Shown here piece after piece: positions 52,533 to 62,464 of a stretch of 64,000 nucleotides of DNA (position 1 is the stretch's first letter; each line of letters starts with the position of its first letter). The stretch comes from Gari tellinella (taxonomy: Eukaryota; Mollusca; Bivalvia; Cardiida; Psammobiidae). The notes below the pieces were generated by a model. It ran no database searches, was not told the origin of the DNA, and worked only from the letters and a program-made list of their open reading frames with translations. The translations under genes and the position numbers were made by a program. The stretch lies in assembly GCA_922989275.2 (NCBI GenBank), contig OV277869.1:1860001-1924000 (forward strand), read 5' to 3'.

Positions 52533-53095
52533 ATATCAGAGATATCTAAGCTATCATCGGCTAGAAATGTGATACATATTCATGACAATTTTGAACTAAT
52601 TTCTTCACTGGAATCTAAGGAATGGAAACACATATATATGTAGTATCGGGTGGGTGGTGGTTGTGGTGATGGAGTCAGATGTATCTGGCCAGTATGGCGC
52701 CCTCTAACAAACCATGGTACACTGCATCTATACTGGTCAATGCAGTATTAGGACTGAAACATATTTTGACCTAAAAGGTGATTATAAATGTATGTCAAGC
52801 CTTTATGTAAACAGGTAAATAATAATTGACAAAAAGGATTTACGTTAAATATACATTTCAAAGAAAAATTAGCTCGGTCGATATTCAAACAAAGTACGAT
52901 CAGTACGGGGTCGAAAGTCTTATCCAGAAGACACATCCAAAAGGGTTATAGGCATGTTATTACAGCGGAGAAAGGAAACTAAATGCAGTCGCAATACATT
53001 ACAATTAAATGTAGAAAATGACAGACCGATGATTTATTAAATTTCAAAATGCAAACATATTTAGTCAGACCAAACTTCGAGTTCACTCGACGTCT

Positions 53096-53339
53096 GGGAT
53101 CCGTCTTACGAAACGCCGTACGACAAAAAATGTCGTAAGTCAAAACGTAAAAATATATTTAATTTCTTATTTCTCCATCTAATATTGTCTTGTGACATCT
53201 CTTTGGAATCGTCGTTTCAAGACGATTTCAGCGAGATCTTACAAGACAAGATTAGATTGCGAAATGAATAATAATTGAAATTTTTAGAATCTGACTTACG
53301 ATACTTATTTGTCGTACGACATTTGATTAGACGGGTCCC
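53096..53339. mobile_element. MITE J
   Basis: GGGATCCGTCTTACGAAACG / GATTAGACGGGTCCC ends; inner palindrome CATCTCTTTGGAATCGTC. A half copy lies at 51486-51600. Confidence 0.75.
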
Positions 53340-53416
53340 TGATCTGGCTAAAACCATTTCCAATGGACAAACAATGCACTTCTGATAGTACAAACCCGCT
53401 TATTGGAAAATAATAT

Positions 53417-53627
53417 AGTTGAGAAGACGTTATTATTTCCCAATTAAACGGAAAACGAAATGCAAATGCTTTGCAATGAAATATAGAAAAGGACATCTTT
53501 TTGACAACTCTGACTATATATATTAATCTGAGTGACCAACAGTTTGTAGCTTGATCAGATCCCAAACTGTTTGAGATGGAAATACTAGTTCTTGCTTTAG
53601 CGCGTTTATTGGGAAAGAATAACGTCA
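53417..53627 (+). mobile_element. degenerate MITE A
   Basis: GTTGAGAAGACGTTATTATTTCCC start, hairpin remnant around TGATCAGATCCCAAACTGTTTG, AGCGCGTTTATTGGGAAAGAATAACG end. Confidence 0.65.
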
Positions 53628-53925
53628 CTTACATTTATATGAACACACCCAAGCTTGTAATGAAGATTTCCAAACGTAGATATATACGTTTCCATGCCAC
53701 ATTTCTGAAAAAGAAATATAATGCATTAATTCTTTCACCGCCAAGGTTTATCGTTCTCTCAGACTCAACTAAAACATAACTTTTAGACCTGCTATGCTAA
53801 GTTTGCTTTGCTCCTTATAGAAAAGAATATAACTCAAACACATATGAAACGAAACTGAAACGAAACCTCGAAGCAATGAAGTGTGGAAAATAACACGTTT
53901 TGGGAAATTCTTATGATTTATGTCA

Positions 53926-54166
53926 AACTCTTTCACAGCCGACGTCGCGTAATGTCGACTTTACAAACAGTTCAGATCCAGATCAGACGTCGCGTTACGC
54001 GGCGTCTGGTCAGGATTCAAACTGTATGACAATCGTATCGATATTCCTTAAGTCATACTACCTGAAATTTAACTTTGAAATGATCTTGAAGCCAACAATA
54101 TTGAAGCAGACGACAATAAAGCGGTGACGGTGTAAAAAACATCACGTTAGTTTTGGCGCTGAAAGG
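53926..54166 (+). mobile_element. MITE D, old copy
   Basis: CTCTTTCACAGCCGACGTCGCG start, hairpin 53961-54030, end GGCGCTGAAAGGG; TTAA flanks eroded. Confidence 0.7.
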
Positions 54167-54197
54167 GCTTATGACGTCATGTCTTCGGACAACCTAC

Positions 54198-54280
54198 CTC
54201 ATCTTTAGAACATGTGGTCACGTGTCTACAGAGACGAGGATCAGCTACACCGTTACAGTTTAAACATCGCAGTGAACTGA
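54198..54280 (-). CDS. first half of Ly6/TFP domain 1 (secreted MIB/HERC2 gene)
   Basis: Exon of 83 bp, phase 1 to phase 0, acceptor TTTCAG and donor GAG|GTAGGT. It encodes SSLRCLNCNGVADPRLC and then RHVTTCSKDE, the N-terminal half of a three-finger (Ly6/uPAR) domain with its CxxC start. The second half is at 52118-52235 and joins in phase 0. Family members are extracellular, disulphide-rich and often ligand binding. A C-type MITE lies 35 bp upstream of the acceptor. Confidence 0.8.
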
Positions 54281-54313
54281 CTGAAACAGAATATTGCACT
54301 AAACCCTTAACTG

Positions 54314-54567
54314 CAGGGCTGCCATAAGTTAACATGAAAAATCCTAAGATTTCCAAATTTGCATTTTTCAAGTGCGAATTTACGAATCGTACCTTTACCC
54401 CATAGCCTTTTCTTGTTTTGTTGACATGCGACTACTTAAAGCAGGCTGTAAATAAAGCAGAATGCGCCTTATGGCGCATTCTGCTTTACTTTCAGCCTGC
54501 TTTAAGCTACCATGAACTCGGGAAAATTCCGGAGATTTAGGAAAAATCCGGAGAAATGGCAGCCCTG
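54314..54567 (-). mobile_element. MITE C near Ly6/TFP exon
   Basis: Intact ends, direct duplication TAACTG; begins 34 bp upstream of the acceptor of exon 54198-54280. Confidence 0.9.
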
Positions 54568-54575
54568 TAACTGTC

Positions 54576-54780
54576 ATGACGTCATCAATTTTAAACAGTT
54601 GTTGTCTGCTTTTATTTCTCAAATTTAAATTTTAGGTTTTTTGAAGAATTATTGAAACGAGTGTCAAACAGTTTAGATAATAGTCAAACGCCGCGTTACG
54701 CAGCGCCTGATCAGGATCCAAAATGTTTGTGGATAACCATTTAACTTGGGGCAAGGCAGTGAACTGGATAAATTGAATAA
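54576..54780 (-). mobile_element. MITE D variant, eroded
   Basis: GTCATGACGTCATC...TTGTCTGCTTTTATTTCTC, damaged hairpin 54664-54730, GGCAAGGCAGTGAA end, as in 16865-17052. Confidence 0.6.
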
Positions 54781-55119
54781 ACATGTAAAATGTACACTTA
54801 CAATAGGAAATTCGTTATTCTTTTAAAGTATTAGGGATGAGTGAGTTAGTCACGATCTTCACTGTCGACATGTCTAGAATTTCTTGGATATTTGATATGG
54901 TCGACATGTCAAGATGTGAGTATTATCTCATTACAATATTCATATATATTATTATTTTGCATATTTTTGGATGTATATATTTATTTCTGATTGCTTTGTA
55001 CATATGTTGTCTGTTTGTATGAATGAACTCTTCATTATTGGAGGGAATAAAGAAACTAACTTCCTTCACTTTAATGTAATTATATTCATTGTCCTTTTCA
55101 CTTTGTAAGTATATGTATA

Positions 55120-55200
55120 TAATATCAAGTGAAGCGCTTTTGAACGCACATATCCTGTGTGAAAAGAGTGCTATATATAAATCTGGTATTGTTATAGTTA
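55120..55200 (+). mobile_element. LINE 3' tail fragment
   Basis: GTGAAGCGCTTTTGAACGCA, then a GAGTGCTATATATAAATCTGG-like end, match the terminal 70 bp of the 59-63 kb LINE. The upstream 250 bp do not match it clearly, so this is a 5'-truncated relative. Confidence 0.65.
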
Positions 55201-55315
55201 GTTTAAACATATTTTATTTCAATTATATACATGAAATGGGGCTGGGCCACAAGTTCTACCAACTTAGAGACCTCCAGTACAGTTTTACAAATACAAATTC
55301 TTTTAGAGAGCGGTA

Positions 55316-55402
55316 TTGTGGTGTTATTATAATAATAATAAAAATGTTTATTATTAATAATAATAAAAATGATGATGATGATAATAATAATGGTAATAAC
55401 GA
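55316..55402. repeat. (AAT)n/(GAT)n microsatellite
   Basis: ATAATAATAA with GATGATGATG, directly left of MITE A 55414-55659. A similar (ATT)n run lies at 17479-17525. Confidence 0.9.
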
Positions 55403-55413
55403 AAATATATGTA

Positions 55414-55659
55414 CAGTGGAGAATCTGTTATTCTTTCCCGTTTAAACGCAAACTTACGCAAACGCAAAGCACTAAAACGTAGAAAAGAACAATTTTTTGA
55501 CAATTCTGATAATTTTTGTTTATCTTGGTGGCAAACAGTTTGGAGCCTGATCAGACGCCGGGTTACCCGGCGTCTGATCTGGCTCCAAACTGTTTGCACT
55601 GCAAATAGTAGTTTTAGCGTAAACGCGTTTATTGGGAAAGAATAACAGATTCTCCACTG
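55414..55659 (+). mobile_element. MITE A (246 bp)
   Basis: Complete, TA-flanked copy with intact hairpin 55531-55600, immediately right of an (AAT)n tract. Confidence 0.9.
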
Positions 55660-56003
55660 TAATAGTAATAATGATTAAACGATTTCATTATAGGAATCCC
55701 AACGATAATCATTAAAGGAATAACAGGTACTCCGCTATCCTCCCATAGAAACGTCCAAATACGCCACCATTCGTGCCATCAAAAGTGATTTGCGTAAGGT
55801 TTTAGAACTCCTTTCATTCGATGTTAAATAATCAAAGTTTCAACTTTAGTCGGAAATATGCACCGAGAGTATTTTCCCATACAGAAGAACATGTACATGT
55901 AAATGTAATATTGAATAATAACAATTTAAACAAACAGTGCAGACAAGTCTATACAATTTACCATTGTCCTCTTTCGTATTGTGTAAATGGGTGAATAACT
56001 TAC
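55660..56003. other. intron, no features
   Basis: Sequence between MITE A and the signal-peptide exon donor shows no recognised repeat or coding signal. Confidence 0.5.
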
Positions 56004-56045
56004 CTGTTGGTACCACGGATAGAACCAAACAACATACAATGATAT
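56004..56045 (-). CDS. signal-peptide exon (second exon) of the secreted MIB/HERC2 gene
   Basis: Exon of 42 bp between CTCTTTCAG and GTAAGT; phase 1 in and phase 1 out. It encodes IIVCCLVLSVVPT, a hydrophobic stretch that joins in frame to SSLRCLNC in the next exon, as expected for a signal-peptide core followed by a cleavage site just before the first Ly6/TFP cysteine. The exon with the initiator Met must lie at higher coordinates and was not identified. Confidence 0.65.
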
Positions 56046-56164
56046 CTGAAAGAGAATGTTTCCATGGTAACTCACGGACAAAACTCGAAAATTAGAAACT
56101 CGCAAACTCGAATTATGGTCATTACTACATTTCAAAGTTATACACATTGAATGCTAGCGACTAG

Positions 56165-56560
56165 TATTCTATATAGGATCTGTCATGAGTCGATGTTTAA
56201 GACAAGCTGGTCTCAAACGAGTCTAGAATTGAAATGTTATTAAGCGATCCTTGGCGAGCTAGAATAACATTTCTATTCTAGACGAGTTTGAGATCAACTT
56301 GTCTTAAACATCGACGAGTGACAGATTCTTTTTCTCACATAACCAACGATTTTAAGTTATTTTTAAAGCAATAGGCTTTTTTTAATCTCAGTGACGTAAT
56401 TAACGCCTCTATAAATAGTGACGTTAGAGTGACTTCATTCAAAGGGATCTCACACTTATTGGAGACAAGGATATGCGTGATCGTTGTTCGCTATAGAAAG
56501 CAGGGGTACTTATGTGAGAAAGTATGTTTCCCTGTCGTACTTTTAAAGTACGTAAGGCAA
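56165..56560 (+). repeat. R-type dispersed repeat with hairpin
   Basis: Hairpin 56170-56330 (GATCTGTCATGAGTCGATG / CATCGACGAGTGACAGATTC), then ACGTAATTAACGCCTC and a TATGTGAGAAAGT block. Confidence 0.65.
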
Positions 56561-56766
56561 AGCTGAATAATGGCGGCAACTTGTGTACCCACCATTGTCG
56601 GGTGGGTTTATTTGCCATTGTATCGGGGTGAGGGGTCTACTTTAGGGTTTTCTCGTTTGCACAGTGCCTCAAAAGAAATAAATTTATTCTAAAATACATT
56701 ACCATATCACAAATATGTTTTAGGGCATGAATTCAGTAGAAAAGACAATATGAAGGACTTGAGATT

Positions 56767-57173
56767 CAGTGAAACCCCTCTAAACCGGAACCTCTAAATA
56801 CCGGAATTCTCTCTAAACCGGACATGAACGTTGGTCCCGTTTCCAATCCTTTTTTTATTTTAATCCATTTCACAATAAATATGCATTTTTACTCTTTTGA
56901 TTTATTTATTTCCCTGAAGAAAATACTTTCATGAATATGTATCAACAGAAATATTTTCTATATTCTAGCAGACGCTATCTTAAAGCAGGTTGTGAAAGTA
57001 AAGCAGAATGTGCCTTAAGGCGCATTCTGCTTTACTTTCAACCTGCTTAAAGTTATTAGCTATCTTCCATACTAGAGACAAGCTATTGGTTAAAACCCCC
57101 CTAAACTGGAACCCCCTCTAAACCGGACATTTATGTTCTCCCCACAAGTGTCGGGTTTAGAGGGGTTTAACTG
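56767..57173 (-). mobile_element. MITE G with nested MITE B
   Basis: Same composite as 30930-31301 in opposite orientation, B copy 56864-57089 at the same TTAA; B hairpin intact (56983-57051). Confidence 0.8.
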
Positions 57174-57279
57174 TATACATTATACAACCAGGATAAAGAC
57201 AATCATGAAATAATTCCGAACTCGGCGTGTGATAAGACTATACTAAATAATGTACGCACTCTCTATTTGATTATTTACA

Positions 57280-57425
57280 TCTAAGTGGCAAAACGTTTTG
57301 AGGCTTATCAGATGCCGGCTTACCGAGCATCTGATCTGCCTCAAACCATATATGCATTAGACATCAGAAATGTTTGGCATAAGTGCATTTATTGGGAAAG
57401 AAAAAACGTCTCCACCAATGTATAT
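57280..57425 (+). mobile_element. MITE A fragment
   Basis: Diverged hairpin (GATGCCGGCTTACCGAGCATC centre region) and right end ATTTATTGGGAAAGAAAAAACG...CCAATG. Confidence 0.5.
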
Positions 57426-57950
57426 GAATAACTGACGTACTGTGTAATATTGGCATCACGTTTGGTATGTTATATCCCATACAGGAATGTTAAATTTGAA
57501 GTGTCTTCTTTACAAGGTTCCTTCTCGTTTGCTATTTCCTTTTATTATTGTATATATATTTCCATATCTATATACCATACTCTTTAGCCATGCCGTGCAC
57601 CTGATTATATTCCAAATATGACCTTAAGATTTGACCCATATCTGTCTTATCAATGTTCTTGACAGAGTGCTCGTTCCTGACATTCACTCAAACACCTATG
57701 TAATGGATTCAATGTCAAGAGTTGTGACGTGATTTTTCAGGACCTGAGTGTTTAAGAATCCTCTAATCTAGGTCTTCACTGTTTCTATATGATATAGGTA
57801 TATTGTCCGAAACGGGTAAACTAATCACTACGATTCAATGGGTTGAAATAAAAAGTAATACTGTGTGTACCACATGTCAAATACAGTATAGAAAAGGCTA
57901 TTTTCCCCATCAAAATGAAACAAAACGAAATGCAATAAAATCTATTCTAA
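57426..57950. other. mostly featureless, old MITE scraps
   Basis: E-type hairpin-arm remnant at 57740-57785 and A-type remnant at 57880-57930; nothing else supported. Confidence 0.5.
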
Positions 57951-58300
57951 TACACTTCGCGCACGCCCCTATATAAACAAAGAAGAGATGTATCTGTTTT
58001 TTATTCTCAATAAAACACGCACGCGCTGTAAGGTTCTAACGTGACGTCATATGGCCTCGAAAATGCGTACGCCAAGAAATGTAGCGCCGTTGCGTCTGTG
58101 CAAAATTTGGTTTACCTCGTTAAATTGAAGCGTTATAATCGAAATAATAAATTAATACCAGTGTTTTATCATGAAATAAAACACGGGTAGTCGTTGAGAT
58201 GCTGGTAATTAAATTACTTGTGATTTAATTACTACGCATCTCAACTCCTACCCGTGTTTTATTGCCACGATAAAAGACTGGTATAAATTGATTATTTCTT
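57950..58300. repeat. S-type dispersed repeat and hairpin
   Basis: 57955-58150 matches 63265-63450 directly (CGCACGCGCTGTAA; CCAAGAAATGTAGCGCCG). A hairpin follows at 58155-58290 (AAAACACGGGTAG...CTACCCGTGTTTTA). Confidence 0.65.
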
Positions 58301-58306
58301 AATTAA

Positions 58307-58832
58307 AGAGGCTCGCAACCGGATTTAGCATTAAAAATGGTAATTTGTAAATATATGACAAATGATTATATAAATGGGTAAGATTTAGTTTAGGATAAAA
58401 AATTCTGTTAAAAATGCATTTCGAAAAACAAAAAAGAAGAAGCTCTGGTGGGATTCGAACCCGTGACCCTCCATTGCGGAGACAAACAAGAAAAATGAGG
58501 ACACGCCTTTACCGCCTCGACCACGGACGCTCTCTATATATATGGTAGCGAATTAACGTACTTCACTGGTAGCGATTAGTACTACATTATTCGGCTCCGG
58601 TTTATGTCAGAGCCCGTGTAGAGAAGCAACAACAACAACAAAACCGTCCGCTGATGCTATTGAAAAACGATGGAATATATCTAAAAAAAGCTAAGATTCG
58701 GTGACGATTCTTGAGCCTTTTTTGGACTGATCATATTTTTTTAATGTCAGAAGCCAAATAATGCCACAAATTTGCTTTTATTTGAGTATTTTATTTTATT
58801 TTGACAAGTACACCATCCGGTTGCGAGTCGCT
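58307..58832 (-). mobile_element. P2: second TTAA-flanked element with tRNA-like unit
   Basis: Same length class (526 bp) and ends as P1 (AGAGGCTCGCAACCGGAT / ATCCGGTTGCGAGTCGCT), flanked by TTAA, opposite orientation. Sequence is alignable to P1 along its full length. Confidence 0.85.
58440..58532 (-). tRNA. tRNA-like Pol III unit inside P2
   Basis: Minus strand: GTGGTCGAGGCGGTAAAGGC, then GGTTCGAATCCCACC and a TTCTTCTTTTTTG terminator-like run. It retains a better A box (GTGGTCGAGGCGG) than P1, so the unit was present in the element before both copies spread. Confidence 0.5.
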
Positions 58833-59182
58833 TTAAATGACAGGTTCACTTTAGCTTGAAAATGTAAACGACTCAATGTAACCTGAGTGGCAACAAACAT
58901 GGAAACCGTTCAGATACCGAGTAAATCCGCGTCTGATCAGGCTTCAAACGATTTGCGTTGGACATGCACGATGTCCTTTTGAATAAATGAGTTAACTAAA
59001 ATGATATGACGCGAGACTTTGCGAGCGTCATATCTATTCACGTCAATGAGTTTATAAAAAAAAGAAACGTAATGAGCACTAATGGGAGATTCTATTTATC
59101 ACATAAACATTTAAATAAACCTATCTAGTTAACTGAGGCCGTAGTTTGTATTGCATCCATTATATATATTTTCCGCCAAAAC

Positions 59183-62100
59183 GTGACGTTGTTTATGGTA
59201 ACGTCATCACAAATTACGCCATTTGGGTCTCCGCTTCATAAGTATAGGGGTACAAAAGGGGGTAAATCCAAACAGAAACGCATTTGGGATACAAATGATG
59301 GCATTCATCATGAAATTATTACAGAATTACCACAGTCAATAGAAGTTGTTTCCAGTACTTGTCAAACAAATAGTAAACTTGAAATCTCAGTTGAACCTCC
59401 TAAAGCAAATACACAAAATCTCATTCATGTAAAGTATGAACAGCCCATGTCCACCAAACCTCAAAAGCAAATTAACGTCTGCAGTTTAAACCCAAGATCA
59501 GTAAAAAATAAAGCTTTGGCTATACATGACTATATAATCTCAAATGATATTGATGTAATGGCCGTCACTGAGACCTGGCTTGGTAGTGCTGCAGATAAAC
59601 CGTGCTTAGGTGAACTGGTTCCTGACAGCTATAAGATCAAACATGTTCCTCGCTGTAGTGGAAGCCGGGGTGGTGGAGTGGGGCTCATATATAAGGCATC
59701 AATTGATGTTAAAATCCTTTCCTCTACCAAAGATAATGATTTTTCAACTTTTGAGCACATTGACTGTACTTTAAGCATCAAAGATTTCACAGTGCGTCTA
59801 GCAGTCATCTACAGACCCCCTCCATCCACGGCAAACGGTCTAAAAATCTCAGACTTTCTTGACAAGGAATGGCCACTTTTCTTATCGAAATTTTCAACCA
59901 TTGATAAACAAATCATCATTGTAGGGGATTTAAACCTTCATCTTGATATCTCAAACGATAGGAACACTGTCAATTTCGTCAGTACAATGGATTCATTTGG
60001 TTTTCAACAGCATGTCAAAGAAGCCACTCATGTCGGGGGACACACTCTTGACGTTGTTATAACAAGAGATAACGAAGACTGTGTGTCAAATATCGAAGTC
60101 ACTGACCCTGGACTATCTGACAGTAGTGGCAAAATCTCAAGAGACCATTTCTCTGTGTCTTTCAGAGCAAAGGCAGAAAAACCTACGCCCATCAGAAAAA
60201 CTGTTTCATTTCGAAAGCTTAGGGACATTAATGTCGATTTATTTAAAAGAGATATCCTTAACTCAGATTCAATTAAAGAAATTCTGAAAATGACAGATAT
60301 TGACGAAATTGTCGGTGTATACACACATGAACTTAAAGCCCTGATCAATAAGCATGCACCATTGAAAACTAAGACCATAACTCTCAGGCCATCATGTCCA
60401 TGGTACACCCAGGAACTTCACGATGCTAAACATTTAAAGCGTAAGCTGGAACGAAAGTGGAAATTATCCAAACTCATAATTGATCATCAACTGTATCGAG
60501 AGCAGTGTGCTAAAGTAAACAAACTATTAGCAGAGTCAAAGGTTAATTTTTACACAGAAAAAGTAGAATCCTGTCAACAGGACTCGAAGAGTCTTTTTAA
60601 AGTCACTAAGCATCTCCTGGGTGCAAACAGTGAAATTGCACTGCCAAAAAATGTGTCCTCAAAACAACTTGCGCATGATTTCAGCGACTTTTTTATTGAA
60701 AAGGTGGACAAAATACGGACAGGCATTGCCTCTGAATCAGTGTCATGCACCCCAGTCATCACAGAAACGTTGCATTCAATGAATTCTTTAGAAAGCTTTG
60801 ACTCTGCTACAGCAGCAGAAATTGGGGAGATTGTGAAGGCATCCCCATGTAAGTCCTGTGAACTCGACCCAATACCTACATGGCTTTTAAAGTTATGCCT
60901 TGACGAGCTCCTACCGTCGTTAACAAAGATTGTGAACTCTTCGCTGGAATCTGCGTATGTTCCAAAAGAATTCAAAAAGTCGCATGTAAGACCTCTTTTG
61001 AAAAAACCTGATCTCGATACAAATGATCTTAAGAACTACAGGCCTGTATCAAATTTGCCATTTCTCTCAAAAGTATTAGAAAAGGTAGTAGACAAACGCA
61101 TTGAGTCCCATTTGACCACAAACAATCTGCATGAACAACATCAGTCAGCATATCGTAAGCATCACTCTACAGAAACTGCTCTTCTAAAATTTCAAAATGA
61201 CATCTTGCAATATCTTGATAAGAATGAAATCACAATTCTGGTGATGCTTGACCTATCTGCCGCATTCGACACAATTGATCATGAAACATTACTCAATCGC
61301 CTTGAAAAAGACTTCAAAATTATTGGAAACCCACTAAAGTGGATGACCTCATACCTGACCGACCGTTACCAAACAGTCGCGGTAGATGGCGAATTATCTG
61401 CCCCAGTTCAAATGAAATATAGTGTGCCACAGGGGTCAGTCCTTGGGCCGAAGAACTACATCTTGTACACAAAACCTGTCGGCTCAATTTGCAGAAATCA
61501 TCAGCTGGATCATCACTTCTATGCAGATGATTCACAGTTATACTTGTCATTTAAGCCTAAAGACACATCTTGTCAACAAGAAGCCCTTTCAAAAGTCGAA
61601 GGGTGTCTAAAAGACATAGTATCATGGATGCACCAGAACATGTTGAAGCTGAACACTGACAAAACTGAGGTCATACTGTTTCATTCAAAAAAGTTTAACG
61701 TTCCTGGAGATTTTCACGTACAAGTGGGAAACTCTAAAATCAAACCATCAGTATGTGTGAAGAATCTTGGTGCTAGATTAGATTCCCAAATGGATATGAC
61801 ACAGCACATTAACGCTGTGTGCAGGTCTGGCTACTCACAGCTGCGGCAGATAGGTCATATTAGACAGTACCTTTCTCCAGAAGCTACAAAGACCTTGATC
61901 AATTCTCTGGTCACTTCAAAAATTGACTACTGCAACTCACTGCTGTATGGGATTCCCCAAAACTCATTATGCAAACTACAGCGTGTGCAAAATACAGCAG
62001 CCCGCATCATTACCAGGACCCCTCGGTACAATCACATCACTCCAGTCTTGAAGGATCTTCACTGGCTTCCAGTTCAACACAGAATTGAATTCAAAATTCT

Positions 62101-62464
62101 GACACTCACATACAAGGCCATGTGCAATGATTCTCCAAGGTACATTGTCAATATGCTTGACGTGTATAAACCTCGAAGAGAGCTGCGGTCTGCAACTAAA
62201 TCAGTATCGCTGGTTGTACCGAGGAGTCGTTTGGTGAGGTTTGGAGATAGAAGTTTCATGCACGCAGTCCCAAAGCTCTGGAACAGTCTACCATCAGACA
62301 TTAGAGATGCAAGCTCAGTTGCAGTTTTCAAAAAGCATCTGAAAACACATTACTTTAATATTTGTTATTCGAACACTGCTACCTATGCGATATGTTCTTG
62401 CTGTAGATGTTGTGGGTCCAAATGGGAGTTTCTGGAGTATTATCTGGTTTTCGGTCTCTTATAG
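59183..62464 (+). CDS. CR1/L2-like LINE ORF2: AP endonuclease and reverse transcriptase
   Basis: Intact 1093-codon frame. Endonuclease at about residues 97-325: CSLNPRS, TETWLG (about 129), GGGVGL, VIYRPPP, VGDLNLHLD, HTLDVVI, and the terminal DHFSV (about 321). Reverse transcriptase at about 560-840: NYRPVSNLPFLSKVLEKVV (about 617), HQSAYR, MLDLSAAFDTID (about 688), VPQGSVLGP and the catalytic FYADDSQLY (about 779). C-terminal region: KLQRVQNTAARI, DLHWLPVQHRI, LWNSLP. The first about 19 codons are flanking L-element DNA that happens to be in frame, so the original start is missing or lies around Met 88. No ORF1 is seen. Lack of any stop or frameshift suggests recent insertion. Confidence 0.93.
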   Translation: MTLFMVTSSQITPFGSPLHKYRGTKGGKSKQKRIWDTNDGIHHEIITELPQSIEVVSSTCQTNSKLEISVEPPKANTQNLIHVKYEQPMSTKPQKQINVCSLNPRSVKNKALAIHDYIISNDIDVMAVTETWLGSAADKPCLGELVPDSYKIKHVPRCSGSRGGGVGLIYKASIDVKILSSTKDNDFSTFEHIDCTLSIKDFTVRLAVIYRPPPSTANGLKISDFLDKEWPLFLSKFSTIDKQIIIVGDLNLHLDISNDRNTVNFVSTMDSFGFQQHVKEATHVGGHTLDVVITRDNEDCVSNIEVTDPGLSDSSGKISRDHFSVSFRAKAEKPTPIRKTVSFRKLRDINVDLFKRDILNSDSIKEILKMTDIDEIVGVYTHELKALINKHAPLKTKTITLRPSCPWYTQELHDAKHLKRKLERKWKLSKLIIDHQLYREQCAKVNKLLAESKVNFYTEKVESCQQDSKSLFKVTKHLLGANSEIALPKNVSSKQLAHDFSDFFIEKVDKIRTGIASESVSCTPVITETLHSMNSLESFDSATAAEIGEIVKASPCKSCELDPIPTWLLKLCLDELLPSLTKIVNSSLESAYVPKEFKKSHVRPLLKKPDLDTNDLKNYRPVSNLPFLSKVLEKVVDKRIESHLTTNNLHEQHQSAYRKHHSTETALLKFQNDILQYLDKNEITILVMLDLSAAFDTIDHETLLNRLEKDFKIIGNPLKWMTSYLTDRYQTVAVDGELSAPVQMKYSVPQGSVLGPKNYILYTKPVGSICRNHQLDHHFYADDSQLYLSFKPKDTSCQQEALSKVEGCLKDIVSWMHQNMLKLNTDKTEVILFHSKKFNVPGDFHVQVGNSKIKPSVCVKNLGARLDSQMDMTQHINAVCRSGYSQLRQIGHIRQYLSPEATKTLINSLVTSKIDYCNSLLYGIPQNSLCKLQRVQNTAARIITRTPRYNHITPVLKDLHWLPVQHRIEFKILTLTYKAMCNDSPRYIVNMLDVYKPRRELRSATKSVSLVVPRSRLVRFGDRSFMHAVPKLWNSLPSDIRDASSVAVFKKHLKTHYFNICYSNTATYAICSCCRCCGSKWEFLEYYLVFGLL

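Noticed and set aside
55846..56147. The longer minus-strand frames over the signal-peptide exon
   Set aside because: They read through the GTAAGT donor or upstream of the acceptor; only the 42-bp exon fits the phase of the next exon.
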